Positions 40,917-51,005 of a stretch of DNA of 64,000 nt are shown one piece after another. Origin of the DNA: Flavobacterium seoulense (GTDB taxonomy: Bacteria > Bacteroidota > Bacteroidia > Flavobacteriales > Flavobacteriaceae); contig NZ_JNCA01000021.1 of NCBI RefSeq assembly GCF_000695795.1, positions 1-64,000 on the forward strand, given 5' to 3'. The position numbers and the translations under genes are program-made. Every line of letters begins with the position of its first letter. Within the stretch, counting starts at the first letter, position 1. Under the pieces are notes generated by a model. The model saw nothing but the letters and a program-made list of their open reading frames with translations, did no database searches and was not told the origin of the DNA.

Positions 40917-41708
40917 TTATTTTTTGTTTTTTTCAGCTTGCTTTTCGGCCTGTTTCTTAGCTTCTTTTTCCTGTTTTTCTTTTTCTTTTTGTGCCTTTTC
41001 TTTAGCTTTTTGCTGTTCTTCCAGTGCTTTTTCTTTTTCCTTTTCTTTTTTCTTAAAATAACCTCTTAGCAAAAAGTTATGCTTAGCAGCTTCCATATTT
41101 TCATTTAATCCTTTGGAACTTTTTCTTAAATTTTCCATGGTTTTATCAAGATCTTTAGCCATTTCCTTATCCGTCATCAACTTACCAATTGTTCCTTCGC
41201 CATTATTAATATTATTGAATAAAAGCGCTAACTCTCCGGTAATAACCTCAGCATTTTCAGCGGTAACTTTTACAGATGATAATATATTATCAAATTCTAC
41301 CGGTTCAAATGAACGAAGGGTTCCTCCCTCTTTTACTTCCGGCAAATTTGAACTTCCCTGAGAAATGGTCAATAATTTACTCCCAATAACACCTTCAGAA
41401 GTGATTGAAGCTTTACTATCGACTTTTATAAATTTTTTGACATCTTCGTCCATCAAAGCTTCAACATTTACAGTCGAATCATTAATGATGACAATATTTT
41501 CAATCGTTCCTACTGAAATTCCCGAAAAACGCACCTGACCACCTATCTGTAGCCCACTCACGTTACGAAAATTAGTATAAATTTTAAATTTGGAAGTAAA
41601 TAAGTTTTGGTTACTTCCTATAAAAAAGATAATTAGAAATAATATACCAATTCCTAATGTCACAAAAATTCCTAATTTTATTTTATATGCGCGGCTAGTT
41701 GTTTTCAT
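40917..41708 (-). CDS. mlaD: MlaD-like MCE-domain lipid-transport protein
   Basis: 263 residues. A single N-terminal membrane helix (IKLGIFVTLGIGILFLIIFFIG, around 10-31, spans two readings) is followed by one MCE domain at 37-115 (TNFRNVSGLQIGGQVRFSGISVGTIENI). Then comes a helical stretch (NNINNGEGTIGKLMTDKEMAKDLDKTMENL). The tail is a long Lys/Glu-rich low-complexity helix (KEKEKALEEQQKAKEKAQ and more), unusual for MlaD of proteobacteria. In MlaFEDB-type complexes it forms the hexameric periplasmic ring that carries phospholipid. It lies 6 bp after the ATPase gene. Confidence 0.9.
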   Translation of the reverse strand: MKTTSRAYKIKLGIFVTLGIGILFLIIFFIGSNQNLFTSKFKIYTNFRNVSGLQIGGQVRFSGISVGTIENIVIINDSTVNVEALMDEDVKKFIKVDSKASITSEGVIGSKLLTISQGSSNLPEVKEGGTLRSFEPVEFDNILSSVKVTAENAEVITGELALLFNNINNGEGTIGKLMTDKEMAKDLDKTMENLRKSSKGLNENMEAAKHNFLLRGYFKKKEKEKEKALEEQQKAKEKAQKEKEKQEKEAKKQAEKQAEKNKK

Positions 41709-41714
41709 AATTAT

Positions 41715-42458
41715 CTATTTAAAAAATGATTGAATATAATCGTCTTCATCGTCCATGAACTCTTCCAAAGTTCCTTCTTTATAAATTTTTCCATCTTTAA
41801 TCATTACGATTCTGTCTGCTACTTTTTTTACACAGGCAATATCATGTGTAATGATAATGGAGGAATTATTAAATTTAGCTTTAGTTTCATTAATCAAATT
41901 ACTTATCTCATTCGAAGTAATGGGATCTAAACCCGTTGTGGGTTCATCGTACAAAATAATCTCAGGATGTACGACTAATGTTCGGGCTAAACCAATTCTT
42001 TTTTTCATTCCACCTGATAATTCTGAGGGCATTTTATCGATCGAATCGGGCAAACCAACATCATCTAAAGCCTGAACAATTTTATCCTCTAATTCTTTTT
42101 TCGAAAGTTTCTCTTTTGATTTTGAAAGTGCAAATGCTAAATTTTCTCTTACTGTCATAGAATCATATAAGGCAGCACCCTGAAATAAGAAACCTGTTTT
42201 CTTGCGGACTTTGATTAAATCTTCGTCACTTATATCAGTCAATTCATGTTTTCCTACTGTAATTTCGCCTTTATCATGTTGCAATAAACTCACAATACAT
42301 TTTATTAAAACCGACTTTCCGGAACCTGATTTTCCTAATACAACGAGATTTTCTTTTTCATAAAGCTGCAAGTTGATACCATCAAGAACCTTTAAATCGC
42401 CAAAGCTTATTTTAAGGTTTTTGACATCAATAACTACATTTTTTTTGTGCTTTTCCAT
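41715..42458 (-). CDS. mlaF: MlaF-like ABC transporter ATPase
   Basis: 247-residue ATPase of the phospholipid-transport (Mla/TGD) family. Walker A GKSGSGKSVLIK near 38-49, Q-loop GFLFQGAALYDSMTV, signature LSGGMKKRIGLARTL near 144-158, Walker B IILYDEPTTGLDP near 164-176, and H-loop IITHD. The Lys/Arg-rich GGMKKRIGLAR form and the TVRENLAF sequence are typical of Mla rather than drug exporters. Its ATG overlaps the mlaE end (position 42458), indicating translational coupling. Confidence 0.93.
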   Translation of the reverse strand: MEKHKKNVVIDVKNLKISFGDLKVLDGINLQLYEKENLVVLGKSGSGKSVLIKCIVSLLQHDKGEITVGKHELTDISDEDLIKVRKKTGFLFQGAALYDSMTVRENLAFALSKSKEKLSKKELEDKIVQALDDVGLPDSIDKMPSELSGGMKKRIGLARTLVVHPEIILYDEPTTGLDPITSNEISNLINETKAKFNNSSIIITHDIACVKKVADRIVMIKDGKIYKEGTLEEFMDDEDDYIQSFFK

Positions 42459-43270
42459 TATATTAAATCGGTTATTTGTACGGCAATTAAATCTACAATG
42501 ATTACTAATAATGAAGCGGTTACTACAGCAGAATTTGCTGCAACACCAACACTTTCTGTACCACGGCCTGCATTATATCCTTTGTAACATCCTACTAAAC
42601 CTATTACAGCTCCAAAAAAGAATGATTTAATTACAGCAGGAATAATATCAAGAAATTCTACGCTTAAAAAAGCCTGATTTATAAAATAGCGTAAGCTCAT
42701 GGTATCTTTGATATTAATACCTAACCAGCTACCAAAAATCCCAATAGCATCAGCATATAAGGTAAGTAATGGAATCATTACAGTTGCAGCTGCCACTCTT
42801 GGGATCACCAAAAAATTAATGGGATGAGTATTAGACACTTCCATAGCATCTATTTGTTCGGTTACACGCATAGAACCCAGTTCGGCTCCCATACTGGAAC
42901 CTATTTTTCCGGCGCAAATAAGTGCCGTAATTACAGGTCCCATTTCTCTAATAATAGAAACAGCGACCATACCCGGCAACATGGCAACTGCACCAAATTG
43001 CACCAATGGCGGTCTGGATTGAATGGTTAAAACCAGACCAATAATAATACCTGTAATCGAAATTAAACCAAGGGATTTGTTACCTATCTGATAACATTGT
43101 TTAAGGAATTCCTGAAACTCAAATTTCTTAGTAACGAAATTTTTCAACACAGTTTTTAAATACTCAGTACCATTCGCCATATCTATAAAGAAGGCGAAAC
43201 TGCTATTTTTTACCTGAGTAAAGACAGAATTTAGCGAATTTCCGTCTGATTTGTGTAATGGTTTAAGCAT
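42458..43270 (-). CDS. mlaE: MlaE-like ABC transporter permease
   Basis: 270-residue inner-membrane permease. Motifs: SLGLISITGIIIGLVLTIQSRPPL near 71-94 (split), AVSIIREMGPVITALICAGKIGSSMGAELGSMRVTEQIDAMEV near 115-157 (the core of MlaE proteins, in parts), NPINFLVIPRVAAATVMIPLL, and the C-terminal GCYKGYNAGRGTESVGVAANSAVVTASLLVIIVD. It is the first gene of the mlaE-mlaF-mlaD-permease unit. A separate MlaB is not present. Confidence 0.92.
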   Translation of the reverse strand: MLKPLHKSDGNSLNSVFTQVKNSSFAFFIDMANGTEYLKTVLKNFVTKKFEFQEFLKQCYQIGNKSLGLISITGIIIGLVLTIQSRPPLVQFGAVAMLPGMVAVSIIREMGPVITALICAGKIGSSMGAELGSMRVTEQIDAMEVSNTHPINFLVIPRVAAATVMIPLLTLYADAIGIFGSWLGINIKDTMSLRYFINQAFLSVEFLDIIPAVIKSFFFGAVIGLVGCYKGYNAGRGTESVGVAANSAVVTASLLVIIVDLIAVQITDLI

Positions 43271-43396
43271 AACGTTATTTTTGAGATTTAAAATAAAGTT
43301 ATGCTCTTTTACACTGTTTTTAATTATAACATTTTAGCTTTTTATTATATAATAACAATTCTGAAATTAACGCTAAAATCAGCTAATAAATTGATT

Positions 43397-45688
43397 TTAA
43401 AACGGATAACCAATAGCTAAATTGAAGATTAGATTTTCTTTTCGCCAACCGCCATCTGAAAATTTAATATCATCAATAACCCATTGCTCTCCTTTAGGTA
43501 AATAAGGTTTTCTTAATGGAAATGCTAAGTCAGTTCGAAGTACTAAAAAGTTAAAATCAAAACGCAAACCTACACCAGTTCCTACTGCTAATTGATTCAT
43601 AAATTGTCCTGTAAATTCAGCACCTGGTTTTTCGGGATTCTTATTTAGCAGCCAAATATTTCCGGCATCTACAAAAACAGCTCCTTTTACCAGTTTGTAC
43701 AATTGAGCACGCAATTCAGTACTAAATTCAAACTTCAAATCACCTGATTGATCCGGTAAAAAGGAATTATCGGTTACTGTGTTTCCATCAAATGTTCCGG
43801 GACCAATCGATCTTGCCCTAAATGCTCTGATACTACTGGTTCCTCCAATAAAAAATTGTTTGATAAAAGGGATTTCTTTCGAATTTCCATAAGGAATTCC
43901 GGCGCCTAAAATGATTCGGCTGGCAAGCGTAGTTTCTTTACTAAAATTGTAATAATGACGAAACTCCAATTCTAATTTTGAATATTGGCTAAACGGAACT
44001 CCAAAAATACTTTTTGGATTGTTACTATCATTCGCTCCTAATAGTAAGCCTAATGAATTTCCTGATAAATCAATTCCACCTTTGAAATAAATATTATTCT
44101 TTTTATTTTTCAACATGGTATTGGTATACGTATAGGTGTATGTTGTACCAAAAATAAGTTGTCGTTCAATTACTTTTCCTAAAGAAGGATTTTCATCAAT
44201 TTGTGACTGATACAAATCAGTAACATTATTAGGCGAAGCATAAGCAATATTAATTATGCTTAAACTATGCTCTTTTTTCTCATTCTCTTTCCACAAATAA
44301 CCAAACGAACTATTGAAGGTTTTTAACGAGTACAACTTAGTTCGTAATTGGTATTCATAACCTATAGAAGCTTTTGTTCTTGGTGCAAAAGCACTTCCGG
44401 AACGCATTTCGAAGGGTGAAATAAATCTTGGCCAAACTAAACTCGCTTCACCTCCAAAACGATACACATTAAAACCTCTGTTTTGTCCTGAAACCTGAAC
44501 TTCAAGACCTCCAAATGCAGTAATTGTCAATAATTCGGCACCTTTAAATAAATTTCGATTACTCCAGTTTACATTTAATTCGGTACCGGAATAATTCGCC
44601 GAATTGGTTTTAGCCAATGCTTCTACCTGAATCGATTTTTTAGGTAATGGTGTTAAATAGTAATACAAATCCAGTTCATTTTTAGCGCTTTTATTTTCTC
44701 TGAATTCGTTTTTAACAAACTTGAATGTCCCTAATGTAATCAACCTGTTCAATGATAAATTATGAGTGGTTCTATTGTACAATTCTCCTTTGTCAAACAA
44801 TAATGTTTTATCAAAAATAAAAGGTTTAAAAACCGTTTTATTGTCAATTATAGTCAAATCCTTGTACTTAATTGTATCCATTTTTCTATTGGCAACCGTG
44901 TCTCTTTTTAAATTGAAACTCGGATACACATAAACATCATTGACTTTGTATTGATTCTTCGCTTTTTCAGGAATGTTGTTTTTTATTTTTAAACGCAAAT
45001 CTACTTCATGATTAGCAACGGTGCTGTCAACCTGAATTAAAAGATAATCTTCATTGAAATAATAAAAACCGCGTTCTTTTAGTTTTGCATCTATTCGGGC
45101 ACGTTCGTTTTTAATATCTTCTAAATCATAGGGTTTACCCACTTTTAAAATACTTGTACTTTCCAGTAAACCAATTTCTTTTGCCAAAACAATTGAATCT
45201 GCCGGAAAAATAACTGATTTTATTTTGTACTGATTGTTTAAGGTAACTTCGTAATTTGCTTTTACTTTCTTGCCTTTTTGAACGGTATCAGCAGTAGAAT
45301 TAGCATTAAAAAATCCTTTATTTTCTACAAAATTCTGAATCACTTTTTGGTTGTAATCCAGATCTACTTTGCTCATTAAAACAGGTTCGGCACCGAGTTT
45401 GTATTTTAACCAATATCGAAATCCTTTTTCCTTTTTAACATCACCAGCCAGATTGTAAAAAAAGATTCCCGGACGCATCCCAAAAATAGATTTATTTGGT
45501 TTTGGACGAATCATATCATCCAGTTCTGACTTTATACTTTTTCTTATCTTTTTAGGTTCTTCGCCTTTTTTTACACTAAGATTATGTCCTGTGTACAATA
45601 AATCACCTTCGGGAATTTTGCTCGTACCGCTGCATCCTAAAAGTAGACTGACTGAAAAAAGTAAAGTGATATAGCTATTTATTTTCAT
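43397..45688 (-). CDS. tamL: TamL-like outer-membrane assembly lipoprotein (Omp85)
   Basis: About 763 residues from the ATG at 45688 (MKINSYITLLFSVSLLLGCSG: lipobox LLGC near 16-19). An upstream in-frame Met at 45775 would bury this signal in a Lys/Arg-rich extension and is rejected. POTRA-like domains cover about 30-330 (GDLLYTGHNLSV, KGFFNANSTAD, KAKNQYKVNDVYVYPS). The C-terminal Omp85 beta barrel has FIGGTSSIRAFRARSIGPG near 640-658, the L6 VRG/F-type motif, and TELRAQLYKLVKGAVFVDAGNIW. Bacteroidota replace TamA with this lipoprotein, paired with TamB. It overlaps tamB by 14 bp. Confidence 0.9.
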   Translation of the reverse strand: MKINSYITLLFSVSLLLGCSGTSKIPEGDLLYTGHNLSVKKGEEPKKIRKSIKSELDDMIRPKPNKSIFGMRPGIFFYNLAGDVKKEKGFRYWLKYKLGAEPVLMSKVDLDYNQKVIQNFVENKGFFNANSTADTVQKGKKVKANYEVTLNNQYKIKSVIFPADSIVLAKEIGLLESTSILKVGKPYDLEDIKNERARIDAKLKERGFYYFNEDYLLIQVDSTVANHEVDLRLKIKNNIPEKAKNQYKVNDVYVYPSFNLKRDTVANRKMDTIKYKDLTIIDNKTVFKPFIFDKTLLFDKGELYNRTTHNLSLNRLITLGTFKFVKNEFRENKSAKNELDLYYYLTPLPKKSIQVEALAKTNSANYSGTELNVNWSNRNLFKGAELLTITAFGGLEVQVSGQNRGFNVYRFGGEASLVWPRFISPFEMRSGSAFAPRTKASIGYEYQLRTKLYSLKTFNSSFGYLWKENEKKEHSLSIINIAYASPNNVTDLYQSQIDENPSLGKVIERQLIFGTTYTYTYTNTMLKNKKNNIYFKGGIDLSGNSLGLLLGANDSNNPKSIFGVPFSQYSKLELEFRHYYNFSKETTLASRIILGAGIPYGNSKEIPFIKQFFIGGTSSIRAFRARSIGPGTFDGNTVTDNSFLPDQSGDLKFEFSTELRAQLYKLVKGAVFVDAGNIWLLNKNPEKPGAEFTGQFMNQLAVGTGVGLRFDFNFLVLRTDLAFPLRKPYLPKGEQWVIDDIKFSDGGWRKENLIFNLAIGYPF

Positions 45689-48600
45689 TGTTTTTCTGAT
45701 TTTTTCTGTTGCCTCTGCCTTTCTTTTTGAACAACTCTTTAAATTTATTATAATCCATTGTGATAATAAAAGCAACGCCGGTTTCTACCACCTGACCTTG
45801 CAATGCTACCTGATAGTTGTTTTTTCGATACGCTCTAAATTTATAACGACCGTCTTTTGTAATTAAATAATCAGCCGAAACATCTCCTGCAATATTGGTA
45901 GTCTGTTCATTTTGCTGTGCAGCTCCATCAACACCAAAACTACTTCCCACCGTTACTTTCAATCTATCGTTGAATAATTGTTTAGAAAGTCCCACATTCA
46001 AATCAGTTCTTTCTCTTCTTTCGCCTGAAGTAAAATCTTCGGTATTTTGAAGATCGAAATCTAATTCGACACCTTTTATTAAATCACCAGCCAAATTATT
46101 AAGCTGTTGTGATAAAATTTTACTCACACTTTGTTTTGCTAAATAACTTCCGCTGGTTCCTCCTGCTTCACTCTGAAACGGATTTTCACCAATGAAACGG
46201 TTCAATAATAACAAAGCAAATACCTGTTTATTTAGAGCATCTTCATCGCGTCTTATTTGTTCCAATTTTGCCTCAGTTGTATTTATAATTTCAGCTGAAA
46301 CATTGTTATTTCCATCTGGTAAAATAATATCGAAACTAATTACCGGTTGCAGCAATTCTCCTTTCATCATCAAATTAGCTTCAAAAGGAATTCTTTGTTT
46401 GTAAGTATTTCTTACTTCATCAGTAATTCCCGCCAGTTGATCATCAACTAAATCAAGTGGTGAAGCATCAACTTTGTAAACAGCTGTGATATTAACATTG
46501 GCATCCGTAGGTTCTCCAGTCCATAGAATATAACTTTCAGGCTGGATTTCAAATTTTCTTTTGATTAAATTAAAATTCATTTCATACGTACCACCTGTAA
46601 ATTCGTATTTACCTGTCAAGGTAGTTTTTCCCGAAGGATCAATCCCACCGGTCAATTCAGCATCTCCTTGTAATTTTAAGTAATCTCCGTTAGCCTCATC
46701 AATTACAATCGAAATTTCTGCTTTTTTGTCAATCACAATATTTACCGAAGCGTCGATTCCTTTTATTTCTGTTTGTGCCAATTCTTTTGTTGCGTCAATA
46801 TTATTAATTAAAACAGGCTGATCCTGATCAATAAATTCTACAATTCCTTCTCTGTCAGCAATTGACGGATCGTCTTGCGGCAAAACAATAGTAAATTTAG
46901 TATCCTCATTGATTTTAACATTACCACCAATTACCGGACTATTTAAAGTTCCTGTAATCTCAAGATTATTATCTAAATACAATTCGCCATAAAACAAATC
47001 ATTGTCTTTTGCTTTCGAGTTTACTGCTCTGAAATTTCTGGCAACCACATTCAAATCAAATCCCAAATTAGTATAATCCTGGCTGTTGATTGTTCCGTCT
47101 ATTGTTAGCGGATTTTTATTTTCATCTTCTAATTTGAAATTTTTGAAAATGATTTTATTATTGTCGAAAGTAATATTGTCATTATCCAATTTGAATTTAG
47201 AATTCAATTGAGTAACATTAAAAGCAACCGAATTAAATGTAATATTTCCGTTCACATTGGGAGCCGAAGCCTGTCCTTTTACCTCTAATTTTCCATTTAA
47301 AAAACCTTCACTTTCTTTTAAATTTTCTAAGGTAAAAGGCTGTACTGATTTCATTTGAAGCTTATCAATGGCAACAATAAAATCTAAATTTTGATTGCTT
47401 ACATTGTAATTTCCATCAATATTGACCTGATTATCAAAACCTGTTAATTCCACATTTGCATTGTATAAATTAGCCGTTTTATTATCTACTTTGATTATTA
47501 AATTCCCAATTGTATCTTTTTTGATACTCGCATTTTCAATAGCTAAATCGGCAACAAATAAAGGATTTTCAGTGAGGTTTGAAACAGTAGCATTTCCGTT
47601 TATCGCACCGCCAGCTTCAAAATTAGATTTGGCAATACTGGTTAAAGTTTCTAATTTAAAGTTCTTGAAATCGGCAACAATAGGTGCATTTGGAACTTCT
47701 GTTTCAGACTGAATTCCAAAAGATTGTCCGTTATTTTCGAGTATAAATTTAGAAATTACAAGACCTTTTTTCTGTAACTTGATAAAATTGTTCGGATCAA
47801 TATTCCAGTTTTCATAGTTTAAAAGTAATCTTTCAGGATTAAGATGTACCAGCGAAGCGCCCAAAGTATCTTTTAAATTCCCGTTGATCACATATTTTTC
47901 TTTGTTCTCTAAATCACTAACAACCAACTCATAATCAATAACATTATTTTCCAGCTTACCAATTAAAGTTGTTTTCGGAATTTCAAACGCACTAGCTTTA
48001 ACTGTGCCTAATGTTAAATTGTAAAGCAAAGCATTCTCTTGCGTATTTACTTTTAAAACACCATTTGAAACTTCATTATTAGCATATTTCAATTTCGGAA
48101 TTGAAGCATTCAGTACAATCGTATCGTTGGCAGAATTGTATTTTCCGTCAATTTTAATTTCAGATAATTCCTGAACCTGAGGCAATAATTTTTTAGTGAT
48201 TTCGTGATCTTTAATCACAAACTGAAAATCTAAATATTGATTTTCTTCTTTTTTAGCATAAGCCTTATCTAATCGGTAATATTTAGAAATCGAATTCATT
48301 AATTGATCTCCAATAGTCGAAAGCTTATAATTTCCTGAAATTAATCCTTTAATAAACTGCGAATTCAAAATAATGGAATCCTTTTCAGCAGTAGAAATAG
48401 CTTTTAAACTGATGGTATCTAACGAAAATTGCTCTTTTTCTAAAGCAATTGTAAAATTAGTCGCATCCAGTTTTCCGTTAAGATTATCCGGATTTAGATC
48501 GTCAAAATTAGCATTGACATCACCTCTTAATTTCATAGGCCCAGCGTGCAAATTCAGTTTATTTAAATCAATAATATCCAGATTCAGTTTTAAATCTACT

Positions 48601-50666
48601 GTTGGTTTTTTAGGATTAGACGAACCTTTAGCCACTAAATCAAAAGTTAAATTAGGATCTTTAGCATTGGCATTGACATCAAAAATTCCATTAGCAATAG
48701 TTCCGTTAATATTGATATTATTATAATCGTAAGCGTTATAATGCGCTTTCACGATTTTAGAAGTCAGTTTTGCCGTGGCTGTTGCCGGATCTAAACTTCT
48801 GCCATTAACAGTAGCATTAGCGGTTATTTTCCCAATTTGTTTATTCTTAATCAATTTCCCTACATCAAAATTGGTAACTGTGGCATAGGCAATATATTTT
48901 TCGTTGTTTTTTCGGGTTTGATCGAATGTTGCTTTTACAACTGCATTTCCAAAAGTACTTTTTAATGCCAAATCAGTTTTAAAAGCAGCAATTTTACCTT
49001 TAAAATTCCCTTTAACATTGAATTTTTGAGGCAACTGAATTGTATTTGGAATTGTATTTTTTGGTGTCAAAGCATAAATATCTCTTGCGGTGCTTTCTAA
49101 ATTTAGAATCGCAAGGTTAAAAACACTTTTATCTGCATTTGGCAAACCTTTAATCGTTCCTCTTACGTTAACTTTTGTCGCACCAATTCCACTGGCATTG
49201 AATTGGTTAATTTTTAAATCACCAATTTTGCCTTTAACATTCGCATCCAAATTAACAATTGCGTTGGGATAATTTTTAAAAACCGGATTAGTATTCAATT
49301 GTGGAGCAAGCAATAAAATGTCTTTAAAACCTAATTTACTCTCCTTTAAATTAGCGTCTAAAGCCAAGTTTTCAATATGCTTGCTTAACGATTCTATTGA
49401 AGGATAATTAACTACAATATTATCCTGTAAAGTCGTTTGAGGCGTTTTTAAATATAAATTTTTCAGTGAAGCAGTTGTTGGAGCATAATTAAATGTTGTT
49501 GTAAGTTCATCCAATTGAAAACCACTTTTATCTTTAAAGCGAAACGAATTAATAGTACCACTATACGACTCCCAAATAGCAATTGAACTTCCTTTGAAGG
49601 ATAAATCTTTTAAATCTAAATGATTATAATCAATTCCACTTGCTGTTTTTACTGCATTTTCATTGTCAAATTTGAAATTAAAAGAATTAATTACAATAGT
49701 ATTAACATCTATTTTCCAAAGAGTACCTGCTATTTCTTTTTCTGATTTCACAGTTTTCTGTACAACATTTTTTTCTGATTTTGTCAATGCAAGATAACCG
49801 TTTGCTTTTTTCAATTCAATCGAATTCAAATCAATAATCTGATTTTCTAAATCAATCTTCTTTACATTGGTATGTAACTTTTCGAATTTAATTTTGGTAT
49901 CCAGATTAGTTTGTAAATCTTTATAAGCCAAATCAATATTTTTAAGCTGAATATCTTTCAAATTCAATTTCAACACATTCGTTTCCGCTTGTTTTTCAAT
50001 CTTTTCAGCTACTTTTTTAGTCGTTTCTACTAAATCCTGATTCAAATTCAATCGTAATCCATCAAGATTAATTTTAGGAATATCAAAAGCCAATTGATTC
50101 AAGTCAATCTTATCAATTTTGGTATCAAAATGATTAATAAATACTTTAATATTGTTTTTAGCTACGGCATCTTTGTAACTAAATCTAATCGTATCAAAGT
50201 TGATTTTTTTAAGCGAAAATTCCATTGGCTTGGAATCTGTTTTTGTGGTATCTGTAGATGCAAAGGCTTTAATGATATAATCGAAATTAAAAACCGAATC
50301 TTTGTTGACCTCTATATTTGCAGTGATTTTTTGTAAATCAATAGAATTAATTTCAACTTTATTATTCAGCAATTCAAAAAGACTTATATCTACTTTTAAA
50401 GTTTTTCCGGCAAGCAAGGTATCTTTAGACTGATCTTCAAAATAAAAATCACGAAGAATAATATTTTTAGGCAAACCTATTTCAATAGTTCCGACTTCTA
50501 CTTTAGTTTTTATCTTTTTTTCTAAATAAGTAACTGCTTTATCTTTGGCAAAATTTTGTACAAAAGGAATTTGAAATGCTATTACAAGTAGTAAAAAAAG
50601 TGACAACAAAAACAACAGGAATACTAAAAAATAATTAGCTACTTTTTTTAATTTTGGAGATATCAT
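45675..50666 (-). CDS. tamB: TamB-family translocation/assembly module protein
   Basis: 1663-residue envelope-spanning protein. An N-terminal signal anchor lies at about 8-30 (NYFLVFLLFLLSLFLLLVIAF). Many repeats of a long beta-taco/AsmA-like fold follow (VEINSIDLQKITANIEV, IDGKYNSANDTIVLNASIPK, LDVKGNFKGKIAAFKT-like). The C-terminal DUF490 domain (about 1270-1600) has DGTINSQDYTNLGFDLNV, GDAELTGGIDPSGKTTLTGKYEF, and PFQSEAGGTSGSYLAKQSVSKILSQQLNNLAGDL (split). TamB forms a groove that moves phospholipid to the outer membrane and assists barrel assembly. It is translationally coupled to tamL. Confidence 0.93.
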   Translation of the reverse strand: MISPKLKKVANYFLVFLLFLLSLFLLLVIAFQIPFVQNFAKDKAVTYLEKKIKTKVEVGTIEIGLPKNIILRDFYFEDQSKDTLLAGKTLKVDISLFELLNNKVEINSIDLQKITANIEVNKDSVFNFDYIIKAFASTDTTKTDSKPMEFSLKKINFDTIRFSYKDAVAKNNIKVFINHFDTKIDKIDLNQLAFDIPKINLDGLRLNLNQDLVETTKKVAEKIEKQAETNVLKLNLKDIQLKNIDLAYKDLQTNLDTKIKFEKLHTNVKKIDLENQIIDLNSIELKKANGYLALTKSEKNVVQKTVKSEKEIAGTLWKIDVNTIVINSFNFKFDNENAVKTASGIDYNHLDLKDLSFKGSSIAIWESYSGTINSFRFKDKSGFQLDELTTTFNYAPTTASLKNLYLKTPQTTLQDNIVVNYPSIESLSKHIENLALDANLKESKLGFKDILLLAPQLNTNPVFKNYPNAIVNLDANVKGKIGDLKINQFNASGIGATKVNVRGTIKGLPNADKSVFNLAILNLESTARDIYALTPKNTIPNTIQLPQKFNVKGNFKGKIAAFKTDLALKSTFGNAVVKATFDQTRKNNEKYIAYATVTNFDVGKLIKNKQIGKITANATVNGRSLDPATATAKLTSKIVKAHYNAYDYNNININGTIANGIFDVNANAKDPNLTFDLVAKGSSNPKKPTVDLKLNLDIIDLNKLNLHAGPMKLRGDVNANFDDLNPDNLNGKLDATNFTIALEKEQFSLDTISLKAISTAEKDSIILNSQFIKGLISGNYKLSTIGDQLMNSISKYYRLDKAYAKKEENQYLDFQFVIKDHEITKKLLPQVQELSEIKIDGKYNSANDTIVLNASIPKLKYANNEVSNGVLKVNTQENALLYNLTLGTVKASAFEIPKTTLIGKLENNVIDYELVVSDLENKEKYVINGNLKDTLGASLVHLNPERLLLNYENWNIDPNNFIKLQKKGLVISKFILENNGQSFGIQSETEVPNAPIVADFKNFKLETLTSIAKSNFEAGGAINGNATVSNLTENPLFVADLAIENASIKKDTIGNLIIKVDNKTANLYNANVELTGFDNQVNIDGNYNVSNQNLDFIVAIDKLQMKSVQPFTLENLKESEGFLNGKLEVKGQASAPNVNGNITFNSVAFNVTQLNSKFKLDNDNITFDNNKIIFKNFKLEDENKNPLTIDGTINSQDYTNLGFDLNVVARNFRAVNSKAKDNDLFYGELYLDNNLEITGTLNSPVIGGNVKINEDTKFTIVLPQDDPSIADREGIVEFIDQDQPVLINNIDATKELAQTEIKGIDASVNIVIDKKAEISIVIDEANGDYLKLQGDAELTGGIDPSGKTTLTGKYEFTGGTYEMNFNLIKRKFEIQPESYILWTGEPTDANVNITAVYKVDASPLDLVDDQLAGITDEVRNTYKQRIPFEANLMMKGELLQPVISFDIILPDGNNNVSAEIINTTEAKLEQIRRDEDALNKQVFALLLLNRFIGENPFQSEAGGTSGSYLAKQSVSKILSQQLNNLAGDLIKGVELDFDLQNTEDFTSGERRERTDLNVGLSKQLFNDRLKVTVGSSFGVDGAAQQNEQTTNIAGDVSADYLITKDGRYKFRAYRKNNYQVALQGQVVETGVAFIITMDYNKFKELFKKKGRGNRKNQKNNENK

Positions 50667-50947
50667 ATATTTTTAGAATTCAATTTAAAAATCTGTATTA
50701 CAATATTTTACAACAAAAAACAATAATAAAAAATCGAACCCACGAATTCTGTTGTTATTGATAAAAATATCTTCGTGAAGATATTACTTATAAACAAAAA
50801 TGGTTTTATATAATTACACTAATTATTTTTACAATTTCAATATAATAATATATAAAAACGATTTTTTAAAGCATGGTTTTTTAGCAAAAAAACGCAATTA
50901 TATCGTTCTAAATTTACTCATTTTTAAAATAAATGAAAAAAAATAGA

Positions 50948-50969
50948 TTCTGAAACGCTTGTTTCAAAA
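50948..50969 (+). promoter_or_regulatory. TetR operator A
   Basis: TTCTGAAACGCTTGTTTCAA begins a 22-bp dyad (core TGAAAC/GTTTCA) ending 8 bp before the tetR -7 box. It is one of four copies of the consensus TGAAACGnTTGTTCCA around tetR and the pump genes. The position over the -33 region predicts autorepression. Confidence 0.85.
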
Positions 50970-50977
50970 ATAGTTTT

Positions 50978-50985
50978 TACATTTG
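50978..50985 (+). promoter_or_regulatory. tetR -7 promoter element
   Basis: TACATTTG matches TAnnTTTG and lies 20 bp before the tetR ATG. Operator A covers the matching -33 region. Confidence 0.65.
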
Positions 50986-51005
50986 CAAAGTGAAAATTAA
51001 ATCTT

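Larger units (their letters stand above)
50667..51005. other. Divergent intergenic region tamB / tetR
   Basis: About 340 bp, AT-rich, with no ORF. The tetR-proximal end holds operator A and a -7 box (listed separately). The tamB-proximal 230 bp show only homopolymeric A/T tracts; no -7 box for tamB was recognised with confidence. Confidence 0.4.

Noticed and set aside
40857..41069. Phe-rich plus-strand ORF opposite mlaD
   Set aside because: It is the antisense reading of the Lys/Glu-rich tail of MlaD and has no family features.
45689..45775. 29-codon N-terminal extension of TamL
   Set aside because: It would precede a clear lipoprotein signal and overlaps tamB far more than the 14-bp coupled overlap given by the 45688 start.
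48373..48726. Plus-strand ORF inside tamB
   Set aside because: Antisense to a low-complexity beta-repeat region of TamB; no family match or promoter.
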